Assembly: GCA_030040155.1 (NCBI GenBank)
Contig: JASHUG010000116.1
Span: 1 to 33,766 of the forward strand
DNA length: 33,766 nt
Reading direction: 5' to 3'
DNA from: Streptosporangiaceae bacterium
GTDB taxonomy: Bacteria; Actinomycetota; Actinomycetes; Streptosporangiales; Streptosporangiaceae
Shown: in pieces, positions 20,583 to 28,991 of the stretch
Position numbering within the stretch: position 1 is the stretch's first letter
How the letters are laid out: each line of letters starts with the position of its first letter
Position numbers and translations under genes: made by a program
The notes under the pieces: model-generated
The model's database searches: none
The model's input: the letters and a program-made list of their open reading frames with translations, nothing else
What the model was told of the DNA's origin: nothing

Positions 20583-21347
20583 CTACGCTGAGCTGCTCCG
20601 GCGCTGCTCGACGGCCTTGTGATGGTCGTACAGCTGAGCCGGCGGCTGCTGCTGGCGGAGTTCGCCGACAAGGCCGGCGATCGCGTGCATGATGTCGGTC
20701 GTGGCCGCGTGCAGCGTGTCGGCGGTGAGGGGCTGACCCTGATAGCCGGACAGGTCGACCGCCGGGCCGGCGATGACGTGCATCTTCTTGCGCGGCAACG
20801 GGTGGAATCCGGGCTTCAGGGTCCCGGCCAGGCCGTCCTGCTCGCCCTTGCGGTAGGGCAGCAGTTCGTGTGCGCCCCATGACGCCAGCGGAATCACCGG
20901 GCTGCCCGTGGCCAGCGCGAGCCGGGCCGCCCCGGTCTGGCCGGTCATCGGCCAGAGGTTCGGGTCGCGGGTGCAGGTGCCCTCGGGATAGATCACCAGG
21001 CACTGCCCGGCCGTCAGCGCGTCCGCTGCCTCGGTCAGGGACGTGGCCGCGCCGGCCGTGTCTCGGCGGACCGGGATCTGGCCGGTGCCGCGCATCACCC
21101 GCCCCACGAATCCGCTGCCGAAGAGGGTCGACTTGGCCAGGAAGACCGGATAGCGCCCGCACTTCCACAGGTAGTAGGAGATCGCGAGCGGATCGGCCTC
21201 GGAGATGTGGTTGGCCGCGATAATCAGGCCGCCGTGCCGCGGCACATTCTCACTCCCCCGCCAGTCCCGTCCGAGCAGCGCCGTGATGGTCGGCGGTACT
21301 ACTACCATCGTCAGGCCCCGCCAGGCGGGCGAGAAGGTATAGGGCAT
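20583..21347 (-). CDS. Lysophospholipid acyltransferase family protein (PlsC-like)
   Basis: GGLIIAANHISEADPLAISYYL (NHxxxxD), LVIYPEGTCTRDPNLWPMTGQTGAARLAL (PEGT), SPVIPLASWG. Start ATG at 21347 (MPYTFSPAW) with GGAG upstream. Confidence 0.93.
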   Translation of the reverse strand: MPYTFSPAWRGLTMVVVPPTITALLGRDWRGSENVPRHGGLIIAANHISEADPLAISYYLWKCGRYPVFLAKSTLFGSGFVGRVMRGTGQIPVRRDTAGAATSLTEAADALTAGQCLVIYPEGTCTRDPNLWPMTGQTGAARLALATGSPVIPLASWGAHELLPYRKGEQDGLAGTLKPGFHPLPRKKMHVIAGPAVDLSGYQGQPLTADTLHAATTDIMHAIAGLVGELRQQQPPAQLYDHHKAVEQRRSSSA

Positions 21348-21373
21348 GGACTCATTCTCCCTGCTGGCGTGGC

Positions 21374-22021
21374 CTATCCCCAGATGGCCAGGTCGACCTC
21401 GTTGCCCTCGGCGTCGGCGAGCGTCCACCAGAGCGGGGCGTGCTCGTCGCTGACGACGTGACCGCCGGCCGCGAGGGCGGCGGCTAGACGCGCTTCCGCT
21501 TGGTCGCGCGGCACGTACACGTCGATGTGGATGCGGTTGCGCTCCGGGCGCTCGGCGTCCATCTGCTGGAACCAGAACGAAGGCTGGGAGCGATGCGGAT
21601 CGAGCAGGTCCGCGTCGTCCACCTCCTCGAATCCGAGGACTGCCTGCCAGAATGGCCGCACCCCCGGGATGTCGAGCGCGTCGATTGCGACCTGGACATG
21701 CAGCACGGCTGACGGGTCGGCCGTCAGGCCGAGGCCGCGGGCCGCCGCGGAGATCTCGCGGGCTATCTCGACGTCCTTGTTGCTCAGCCCGCCGGGTTCG
21801 CGCGTGAAGACCCGCACGATGACGCCCTCGGGTCGCAGGTCGACGTCGACGTGGTGGCTGGCGACGGACGGAAGCTCGTTGATCGCCTGAATCAGCGCGG
21901 CGCCCGCCCCGAAGGATCCGGTCCTGAAGTACGCGCAGGCCCGTCCGCCACCCCACACCGCACGCCAGTCTTCCGCCCCGGCTGACTCGTCGAACTGCTG
22001 GCCCGTGATCTGGTCGGTCAT
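21374..22021 (-). CDS. Fusion of N-terminal pterin-4a-carbinolamine dehydratase-like domain with C-terminal VOC (glyoxalase-like) domain
   Basis: LIQAINELPSVASHHVDVDLRPEGVIVRVFTREPGGLSNKDVEIAREISAAAR (PCD-like) followed by VLHVQVAIDALDIPGVRPFWQAVLGFEEVDDADLLDPHRSQPSFWFQQMD...GGHVVSDEHAPLWWTLADAEGNEVDLA (VOC). Confidence 0.82.
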   Translation of the reverse strand: MTDQITGQQFDESAGAEDWRAVWGGGRACAYFRTGSFGAGAALIQAINELPSVASHHVDVDLRPEGVIVRVFTREPGGLSNKDVEIAREISAAARGLGLTADPSAVLHVQVAIDALDIPGVRPFWQAVLGFEEVDDADLLDPHRSQPSFWFQQMDAERPERNRIHIDVYVPRDQAEARLAAALAAGGHVVSDEHAPLWWTLADAEGNEVDLAIWG

Positions 22022-22065
22022 ACCCGCACCTTACCGGCGGTTCGAATGGCCTGGCCGGAGTCGGC

Positions 22066-22566
22066 TCATTGGTCCAGGGACAGGGTGCGCTCAACCGCAT
22101 AGGAGATCGCGTCGGCGGACTTCGCCAGCGAGACCGCCGCCACGCCGATGCCCAGCAGCAGGATGATCGTGCCCGCTAGGACGAGCGCGAGCGCCACCCG
22201 CCCGGCGATATCGTCGTGTTCGACCACGGCTATGGCGATGGTCACGATGCTGAGCCCGAGCACGGCGATGGCCACGTAGATGGTGAGCACGGCCAGGCGC
22301 GTCAGCTTGTGGCGGCGAAATATCAGCGGCATCTGAATCTTGATCTCATTGAGCCGCTCGCGGCTCATTGCCGGCACGCTGGCTAGCTCGAGCCGCTCGC
22401 CCGCCGGGCCGGTGAGGATGTCGATGCGCTCGCGCGTCATCTCGCGCAACCGGTCGTTCACCGAGCCGTACACCGTGAGCAGCCCGTTGGACAGCAGGAC
22501 GCCCATGGTCAGCAGCACGACCGGGGCGACCATCGCGGAGATCGCGTCCACTGCAATCAGCGTCAT
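22066..22566 (-). CDS. DUF2721-like membrane protein
   Basis: 166 aa with three predicted TM segments (DAISAMVAPVVLLTMGVLLSNGLLTVY; RLAVLTIYVAIAVLGLSIVTIAIAV; VALALVLAGTIILLLGIGVAAVSL). Confidence 0.7.
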   Translation of the reverse strand: MTLIAVDAISAMVAPVVLLTMGVLLSNGLLTVYGSVNDRLREMTRERIDILTGPAGERLELASVPAMSRERLNEIKIQMPLIFRRHKLTRLAVLTIYVAIAVLGLSIVTIAIAVVEHDDIAGRVALALVLAGTIILLLGIGVAAVSLAKSADAISYAVERTLSLDQ

Positions 22567-22643
22567 GGTCCTGTCTTGCCCGCGCCCTGGCCAGCCCAGT
22601 CATCTGCCCGGCGCGGACTCCGCGCAACTCGGCATGCACCGGG

Positions 22644-23852
22644 TCAGAACCGGACGGGCATGTGCTTGATGCCATTGATGAAGTTGGAGCGGAGCCGGCT
22701 GGGCTGGCCGTCGAGCCGGATGCTCGGCATCCGCTCGGTCAGCGCCTGCAGCAACACGCGAAGTTCCAGCGCGGCCAAGTGCCTGCCGAGGCAGAAATGG
22801 GGTCCGCCGCCGCCGAATCCCACGTGCGGGTTGACCGCGCGGCCGACGTCAAAGCGCTGGGCCTCGGCGAAGATGCCGTCGTCCCGGTTGGCCGACGCGT
22901 AGAACACGACGACCTTGTCGCCTTCCCTGATCTCCCGGCCGCGCAGGTCGGTGTCGGCGGTTGCGGTGCGGCGGAACAAGTTCACCGGGCTGACCCACCG
23001 GACGATCTCCTCGACTGCGGTCGGGATCAGTGCGGGATCTTCAAGCAGACGTTGCCACTGGTCCGGGTGCTCAAACAAGGCCAGCATCCCGCCGGACGCC
23101 GCGTTCCGCGTCGTCTCATTGCCTGCGACGGTCAGCAGCATGAAGAAGAGGTCGAACTCGTCGGTGGTCAGCGCCTCGCCGTTGTCATTGGGCTGCAGGA
23201 GCTTCGTGACGATGTCGTCGGCCGGCTCCTCCCGGCGTCGAGCGGCCAGTTCCTCGCCATACGCGTAGACCTGCGTGGCGGCGTTCAACTGCGCCTGCTC
23301 CTCGACCTGGAACTCAGGATCTGCCGAGCCAATCAGCAGGTTCGACAGCTCGAAGATCTTCGCGCGGTCCTCGACCGGCGCCCCGACAAGCTCGCAGATG
23401 ACATACAGCGGCAGCGGAGCCGCGATGTCGGTGACGAAGTCGGCTTCGCCCTGGCGCTGAACGTCATCGAGGAGCTGGTGGCAGATCTCGATGATGTGCT
23501 TCTCCAGCGCTGCGATCATCCGCGGGGTGAAGCCGCGATTCACGAAGGCCCGCTGGCGGGTGTGCTGCGGCGGGTCCATGTTGAGCATCATCAGCCGCTG
23601 CAGCACGATGTGCTCCTCGGGTACCTCGCCGAATAGCGCCAGCCGCCGCGAGGAGGAAAACAGCTCAGGGCGGCGGGAGATGTGCGCGATGTCCTCGTGC
23701 CTGGTGAGTGCCCAGAACCCCGGCCAGCCGGGCTCGCCCCCGTCGGCGTGCCAGTGGATCGGGTCGTGCTCGCGCAGCCAGGCGAACTGCTCGTGCGGGG
23801 GGCCGCTGCGCTGGTAGACATCGGGGTCGATGAGGTTGATCTGCTGGGCCAC
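22644..23852 (-). CDS. Cytochrome P450, CYP125/CYP142/CYP124-like
   Basis: Heme motif FGGGGPHFCLGRHLA, AGNETTRN, EEIVRW; RLMMLNMDPPQHTRQRAFVNRGFTP and C-terminal RLRSNFINGIKHMPVRF resemble steroid-side-chain CYP125 proteins as remembered. GTG start at 23852. Confidence 0.9.
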   Translation of the reverse strand: MAQQINLIDPDVYQRSGPPHEQFAWLREHDPIHWHADGGEPGWPGFWALTRHEDIAHISRRPELFSSSRRLALFGEVPEEHIVLQRLMMLNMDPPQHTRQRAFVNRGFTPRMIAALEKHIIEICHQLLDDVQRQGEADFVTDIAAPLPLYVICELVGAPVEDRAKIFELSNLLIGSADPEFQVEEQAQLNAATQVYAYGEELAARRREEPADDIVTKLLQPNDNGEALTTDEFDLFFMLLTVAGNETTRNAASGGMLALFEHPDQWQRLLEDPALIPTAVEEIVRWVSPVNLFRRTATADTDLRGREIREGDKVVVFYASANRDDGIFAEAQRFDVGRAVNPHVGFGGGGPHFCLGRHLAALELRVLLQALTERMPSIRLDGQPSRLRSNFINGIKHMPVRF

Positions 23853-23908
23853 CGTCTCCGCCCTTCGCCGTCCCGACAACGCCAACGATACGGTGAACCG
23901 GGGCAAAC

Positions 23909-23922
23909 AAGAACATGTTCTA
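23909..23922 (-). promoter_or_regulatory. KstR-like palindromic operator upstream of the P450 gene
   Basis: - strand TAGAACATGTTCTT; contains perfect 12-bp palindrome AGAACATGTTCT; matches TnnAACnnGTTnnA except one outer base; about 57 bp upstream of the P450 start. Confidence 0.5.
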
Positions 23923-24633
23923 GCGGGCGGCAGGCCCGCCCAGGGCGCCGTGCTCCCAGATGGCGGCGTCCAGTTCCCTGGCTGGCCGGCCCAGGCGGCG
24001 GGCGGCCTCGGTCACCGCCCGCACCACTTCAGCGTCGGTGACGGAGCGGCCCACGACCTCGCCGACGAACCGGTGGACGTGGACATCCGGTTTCACCGTG
24101 TCCACGCCCAGTCGCATCAGGAGCGACTGATAGGCCGCCGGCCCGAGACCGGGCACCCGCCCGGCGAAGTCCTGTCCGTAGTTGCTTCGCTGCGCCCATG
24201 CCCGGAGTTCGTCCTGGGTCCGCAGGTGCTGGCCGGCGAGGAACGCGGCCAGCGCACGCAGTCGCCCGGCTCGCGTCCAGTGGTTGTAGCCCCAGAGGTA
24301 CCTGGCGAGCTGCAGGTTGCCTTCCTTGTCATCGGGATACCGGCGCAGGAGGTGCTCTAGCTGGTCCAGCGTTCGGATCTCACCCCACCGGTGGTCGCGG
24401 TAGTACTGGATCGCGCGCTCGACGGTGACGGTATTCATCTGCAGGTCGAGCACTGCGACCATCAGGTTGGTGATGTAGTCGGGTTCCTCGTGGTCCCACG
24501 AGCTGACCGGGAGGGACCGGCAGGCCTCGGTGAGCCGGCTGATCTCGTCGTCGGTCAGCGCCGACGGACCCGGCCCGGAAGCGCGCGGCCGCCGCGCGGG
24601 ACGGCGGCCGGCCTCAGGGCCGTGCCTGGTCAA
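23920..24633 (-). CDS. HhH-GPD-like DNA glycosylase/endonuclease III-type protein
   Basis: RVPGLGPAAYQSLLMRLGVDTVKPDVHVHRFV: helix-hairpin-helix plus GVDTxxPDxHVxR catalytic-Asp context; no C-terminal Fe-S Cys cluster. Confidence 0.65.
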   Translation of the reverse strand: MTRHGPEAGRRPARRPRASGPGPSALTDDEISRLTEACRSLPVSSWDHEEPDYITNLMVAVLDLQMNTVTVERAIQYYRDHRWGEIRTLDQLEHLLRRYPDDKEGNLQLARYLWGYNHWTRAGRLRALAAFLAGQHLRTQDELRAWAQRSNYGQDFAGRVPGLGPAAYQSLLMRLGVDTVKPDVHVHRFVGEVVGRSVTDAEVVRAVTEAARRLGRPARELDAAIWEHGALGGPAAR

Positions 24634-24844
24634 CGGTGAACCAGGGCATTGCCATGGTTAGGCCGCCGAACTACCGCTGCTGCATGCGGAAACGGTATTG
24701 TCAACCCAGCCTCGCCGCGCGAGATCAATTCATGATCATGTAGCCCTGGCCCGGTTACACGATCGTTTCTATATGATCACCAGGAGCTTAGTGGCCGCGA
24801 GGCTCCAGCGGCACTACCCTCGCCGCGCTGGGAAGGGCGGAGGC

Positions 24845-25426
24845 ATGAAGTTGCTGTCAGCCAGGCAGCGAAGATGGCTGCTGGTGGCGGTGAGCCTGGC
24901 CGTGGTGCTGCCGCTGGTTTACGTGATCTTGTCGGGCGCGCTGGGCGGCGCGAAGACGCCGCAGAGTTACCCGGACGCCGAGCAGTACGGTTTCACCAGC
25001 GAGAATGCTCCGGCGCCGCAATTCCAGCTTCCGCTGCTTGACCAGCACGGGGACCTGCAGCTGAGCTCGCTGAAGGGCCGCCCCATCGTGCTGAACTTCT
25101 GGGCGTCCTACTGCGACATCTGCCGTCAGGAGTCGCCAGCCATCGCCAAGGTCGCCGATGCTGCCGGGAGCAAGGTCCGCTTCCTGGGCGTCGACACCGA
25201 AGACGAGCAAGGCGCAGCGCTGAAGTTCATGAGCCGGTACGGCATCACCTACCAGGTGGTGTCGGACGTCAACGGGGTCGTGGCGGCCAAGTACGGCGTG
25301 CCGGGGCTGCCTGTCACGGTCTTCATCTCGGCCACCGGCAAGAGGATCCTTGGCATCAATATTGGCGCGCTGACCGTTTCCAGCCTCACCTCGATCCTGC
25401 ACAGGCTCTACGGCGCCGCCGCCTAG
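24845..25426 (+). CDS. TlpA-family thiol-disulfide oxidoreductase (thioredoxin-like, membrane anchored)
   Basis: N-terminal TM WLLVAVSLAVVLPLVYVILSGAL; FQLPLLDQHGDLQLSSLKGRPIVLNFWASYCDICRQESPAI (CxxC), YGVPGLPVTVFI. ATG 24845 with GGAGG upstream. Confidence 0.92.
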   Translation: MKLLSARQRRWLLVAVSLAVVLPLVYVILSGALGGAKTPQSYPDAEQYGFTSENAPAPQFQLPLLDQHGDLQLSSLKGRPIVLNFWASYCDICRQESPAIAKVADAAGSKVRFLGVDTEDEQGAALKFMSRYGITYQVVSDVNGVVAAKYGVPGLPVTVFISATGKRILGINIGALTVSSLTSILHRLYGAAA

Positions 25427-25427
25427 G

Positions 25428-26276
25428 TCAGCGCTCGGCAGCGTGACGGTGCGGCTGTGCCGCCAGGGCGGCGTGGGGCACGGTGACCTGCGGCACGGAT
25501 TGGAGCGCGGCCCAGTCCGCGCTGACGGCCCCGGCGGTCTGCAGCAGCATCGGCAGGTACTCTTCGGTCAGTACCTCAACCGGCGTCTCGGCGGCGTGCG
25601 TGTTCACGTTGAGCGACGCGATCACCTGGCCGTCCCCCCCGCGGAGGGGGGCGGCGACCGAGCGAATGCCCAGCGCGAGCTGCTGATCGGTCAGCGCCCA
25701 GCCACGCGCCCGGACCTCGCGGAGCTCCGCTGCCCGTTCTTGCTCGTCAGGCTGCCACCGCGGGGTGATCCCCGAGCGGCTGGGCTCGGCGAGAAGGCGC
25801 TCGGCCGCACCGGGAGGCAGCGCGGCGAGCAGCACCTTCCCCAGGGACGTCTGCATAGCGGGGAACCGCGTTCCGATCGTCACCGCCAGCGCGACGATCT
25901 TCGGCACCGCAACCCGCGCCACGTAGACGATGTCGGACCCGTCCAGCTGGGCGATGGATGACGACTCGTGCGTGCGCGCGACGAGTCGCTCCATATGCGG
26001 CCTGGCCACCTCCCAGAGGCCGCGCGACAGGACGTAGTTTGTGCCGAGCTCGAGCACGCGCGGGGTGAGCTCGAAGCCGCCGCCATTTGCCGGCCGCACA
26101 TAACCGAGCTTCTGCAGCGTGAGCAGCAATCGCCTGGCGGTGGGCCTGGGCAGGCCGGCCGCGCCGGCGACGGCGGTCAGGGACATTACCGGCTGGCCCG
26201 GCTCGAAGACCCGCAGCACGTCGAGACCGCGCGCCAGCGCTTCGATGAAGTCGGGGCTGCTATCTCGCCTCGCCAT
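25428..26276 (-). CDS. IclR family transcriptional regulator
   Basis: ALARGLDVLRVFEPGQPVMSLTAVAGAAGLPRPTARRLLLTLQKLGYVRP wHTH; effector domain (ESSSIAQLDGSDIVYVARV, LGIRSVAAPLR). Confidence 0.94.
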   Translation of the reverse strand: MARRDSSPDFIEALARGLDVLRVFEPGQPVMSLTAVAGAAGLPRPTARRLLLTLQKLGYVRPANGGGFELTPRVLELGTNYVLSRGLWEVARPHMERLVARTHESSSIAQLDGSDIVYVARVAVPKIVALAVTIGTRFPAMQTSLGKVLLAALPPGAAERLLAEPSRSGITPRWQPDEQERAAELREVRARGWALTDQQLALGIRSVAAPLRGGDGQVIASLNVNTHAAETPVEVLTEEYLPMLLQTAGAVSADWAALQSVPQVTVPHAALAAQPHRHAAER

Positions 26277-26498
26277 CGCCCAGCCTCTCTAGCCTGAGGT
26301 CGTCCTGCGGTCGGGTGGCACCGACTGTAGCGTGTGGCTGGTCGCGGCGGCCGCATGGCGGACAAGTTTTCTCAATCCGGAACGAGCTGCGGCCCGCGAT
26401 TGGCTATTCCAGGCAGGCGAATGGGCTGGGGGCAGCGGTCTGTCCTGAGAAACGCCATGGCTGATTGGTCACCCAGATCAGTGAGTGATCGCGTTCAA

Positions 26499-26519
26499 GC
26501 CGTCCGCGGTGCGGACGGC
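26499..26519 (+). other. Perfect 9-bp stem hairpin in intergenic region upstream of S53 peptidase
   Basis: GCCGTCCGC-GGT-GCGGACGGC. Confidence 0.6.
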
Positions 26520-26779
26520 GGTCCGAGACTGGCGTGACCGGTCACCGAGCTCACCCAGCCACACGAAGATCGCAACGCGTACCGGTCAGGGAGCGACCGC
26601 CGCCTGGCCTGCGCCGGCCGGCTGGGCGTCGCCGACAGCTCCGCGGTGCCGCAGCACCAGATGCGCTCTGGCGGGTAGCGGCATTCGCGCGCTATTGCGT
26701 TTCCTAATGGCCGGAGAAAGGATGAGTTATCGCGGGAAGTAGTGAATCTCGCGTAAATGATCCGGACGGAAGGAGCCAT

Positions 26780-28213
26780 ATGTTATCGCTATGGGCAAGG
26801 GCGGCTCCCAGCGCCGTTACCGCAGTTCATTGCCGTAAGGGGAGGGGCCCGCTCCGTCATCTGCGGTTAGCTGGCATCCCAGCGCTAGCCGCATTCAGTC
26901 TGCTCTGGTTCCAGGTGCCGACGGCGCCAGCCGCAGCGGCGCGTGTCGCCCAGCCGCACGTGGTCGCGCCAATCCCGGACGTAGCCGGCCCTGGAAGCAT
27001 CGCTGGTCAGCTGCCCGCTCCCATCTCGACGACCCAGTGCGAGGAGCAACTCGGGATCAGGTGCTACTCCCCGCTGCAATACCACGTCGCCTACGATCTC
27101 AATCGCCTCTACGGACAAGGAATCACGGGCGCGGGCGAGACGATCCTCATTGTCGATTCGTACGGATCGCCGACCATCCGCAATGATGTTGCGACTTTCG
27201 ACGCCGAGTTCGGCCTGCCGCCGGTCAACCTCACCATTGACCAGTTCGGCGCGATCCCGCCTTACGATCCGACGAACTCAACGATGATCGGCTGGGCCAT
27301 CGAGACGACGCTGGACGTGGAGTACGCGCACGCGATCGCGCCCGGTGCGAACATCGTGCTGGCCGAGACCCCGGTTGCCGAAGAAGAGGGAACCAGCGGC
27401 TTCCCGCAGATGATGAGCGCCGAGGAGACGCTGATCAACCGCGGCGTCCCCGATGTGATATCGCAGAGCTTCGGCGCCACCGAGAACACGTTCCCCGGCT
27501 TCAGCTCGGGCAACTACTCGAGCCTGCTTGACCTGCGCTACGCGTTCAAGGACGCTCTCCGGCACCACGTCACAGTGCTGGCTGCCGCGGGCGACTACGG
27601 CGCGACCAACCTTGAGTCGAACGGGTCGACGCTCTATCCGTACCCGGTCAACTCCTGGCCGTCGACCGACCCGCTCGTGACCTCCGTCGGCGGATCGGAG
27701 CTCACGCTTGACAACTACGGCAACCGGCTGGCGCCAGACACTGTCTGGAACGACAGCGCGGGAGCCGGGGGCGGTGGCCTCTCGGCCGTCTTCCAGCGCC
27801 CGTGGTTCCAGAATGGGGTCACGAACGTCGTTGGCGATAGCCGCGGTACCCCGGACATCTCGATGAGTGCGGCGGCAACTGCGGGCTGCTGGATCTACGT
27901 CTCGTTCGCGCCTTTCGGTCCGGTGTGGGGCGTCGAGGGCGGCACGTCAGAGGCGACGCCGATGTTCGCTGGGATCGTCGCGCTCGCCGACCAGCTCGCC
28001 GGGCACCGGCTCGGCGACATCAACCCGGCGCTCTACCTGCTCGGGGCGCTCAGCGAGCGCGGTGACAGGACGGGCATCGTGGACATCACGTCCGGCAACA
28101 ACTCCTTCGGGGGCGTGACTGGCTACACCGCCGGCCCTGGCTATGACCTTGCCAGCGGCTGGGGGACGGTCGACGCCTATCAGTTCGTGCACGCGCTGGC
28201 CAGGATCGGCTAG
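26780..28213 (+). CDS. S53 family peptidase (sedolisin/kumamolisin-like), secreted
   Basis: RBS AAGGAG at 26770-26775; signal-like N-terminus; EtTLDvEYAHAIAPGANIVLAE (Glu/Asp), GGTSEATPMFAG (Ser), DITSG...YTAGPGYDLASGWGT (Ca site). Confidence 0.92.
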   Translation: MLSLWARAAPSAVTAVHCRKGRGPLRHLRLAGIPALAAFSLLWFQVPTAPAAAARVAQPHVVAPIPDVAGPGSIAGQLPAPISTTQCEEQLGIRCYSPLQYHVAYDLNRLYGQGITGAGETILIVDSYGSPTIRNDVATFDAEFGLPPVNLTIDQFGAIPPYDPTNSTMIGWAIETTLDVEYAHAIAPGANIVLAETPVAEEEGTSGFPQMMSAEETLINRGVPDVISQSFGATENTFPGFSSGNYSSLLDLRYAFKDALRHHVTVLAAAGDYGATNLESNGSTLYPYPVNSWPSTDPLVTSVGGSELTLDNYGNRLAPDTVWNDSAGAGGGGLSAVFQRPWFQNGVTNVVGDSRGTPDISMSAAATAGCWIYVSFAPFGPVWGVEGGTSEATPMFAGIVALADQLAGHRLGDINPALYLLGALSERGDRTGIVDITSGNNSFGGVTGYTAGPGYDLASGWGTVDAYQFVHALARIG

Positions 28214-28228
28214 CGCTCGGATCGGCTT

Positions 28229-28263
28229 GGGCGGTGCCGCGGCCCGCGGCCGCGGCACCGCCC
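28229..28263. terminator. Strong inverted repeat between convergent genes (bidirectional terminator candidate)
   Basis: GGGCGGTGCCGCGG-CCCGCGG-CCGCGGCACCGCCC, 14-bp perfect stem, 7-nt loop, 15 bp after the S53 stop. Confidence 0.7.
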
Positions 28264-28297
28264 GCCACGATCAGGCCAGCACCGCCCGCCGCGGTGG

Positions 28298-28888
28298 TCA
28301 GCGGTCCGGTAGGCCTGGGCGGTCCCACGCAGGCGTGACGCCGGGCGGGACCGGCACGTCGAAGCCGTTCAGGACGAACGAGATGAGCGTGTAGTAACCG
28401 CAGAGCGTGATCAGCTCGACCATCCCGGCCTCGCCGAGCAGTTCGCGGGCAGCGGCGTACGTATCGTCGTCGATCCGGCCGGCGCTGATGAGCTGACGGG
28501 CGACCGCGTACACGGTCCGCTCGTCCCCGACGCGGAACGGCGGGTTGTCTCCGCGGCCGATCGCGTCCACGACGGCGTCGGTCACGCCGTGCTCGCGTGC
28601 CATGCGCGCGTGCGCCCACCACTCGAACTCTGCGTGCCAGTGCGCTCCCACGGTGATGATCGCGATCTCGGTCAGCCTGCGCTCAAGCGACGTCCCGAAG
28701 CGGACGGTCGCGCCGAGCTCGGTGAGCGCGCGGCCTGTTGCCGGCGCGTGCACGAACGCATTGAACGGGCCGGCCAGCGCGCCGTTCTGTGTCACGAGCC
28801 GGCTGCCGCGGGTGCCGACGATGGCGTCCCACACGGCTTGCCCGTCGGCGGTCAGCTGATCCCGGCGAAGATCTGGCAGTCTGCTCAT
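28298..28888 (-). CDS. Carboxymuconolactone decarboxylase family (AhpD-like) protein
   Basis: LTEIAIITVGAHWHAEFEWWAHARMAREHGVTDAVVDAI...LITLCGYYTLISFVLNGFDVPVPPG; no CxxC motif. Confidence 0.9.
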   Translation of the reverse strand: MSRLPDLRRDQLTADGQAVWDAIVGTRGSRLVTQNGALAGPFNAFVHAPATGRALTELGATVRFGTSLERRLTEIAIITVGAHWHAEFEWWAHARMAREHGVTDAVVDAIGRGDNPPFRVGDERTVYAVARQLISAGRIDDDTYAAARELLGEAGMVELITLCGYYTLISFVLNGFDVPVPPGVTPAWDRPGLPDR

Positions 28889-28991
28889 GGCCCGACGTTA
28901 TAGCCGGCCATCATGGCAGCATCAGCAGGTCCTCGGAACGCTCCTCATCGACGGTGCTCGCGTCCGTTGACTCCGTGGCGAGGTGACAGGG

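Noticed and set aside
20583-22100. Full 505-aa - strand ORF as one protein
   Set aside because: The N-terminal 251 residues overlap the VOC gene in another frame and are low-complexity; true PlsC-like start is ATG 21347 with RBS.
23909-23922. LexA/SOS box
   Set aside because: Actinobacterial SOS boxes have GAAC-N4-GTTC; here the spacer is 2 nt, fitting KstR-type sites better.
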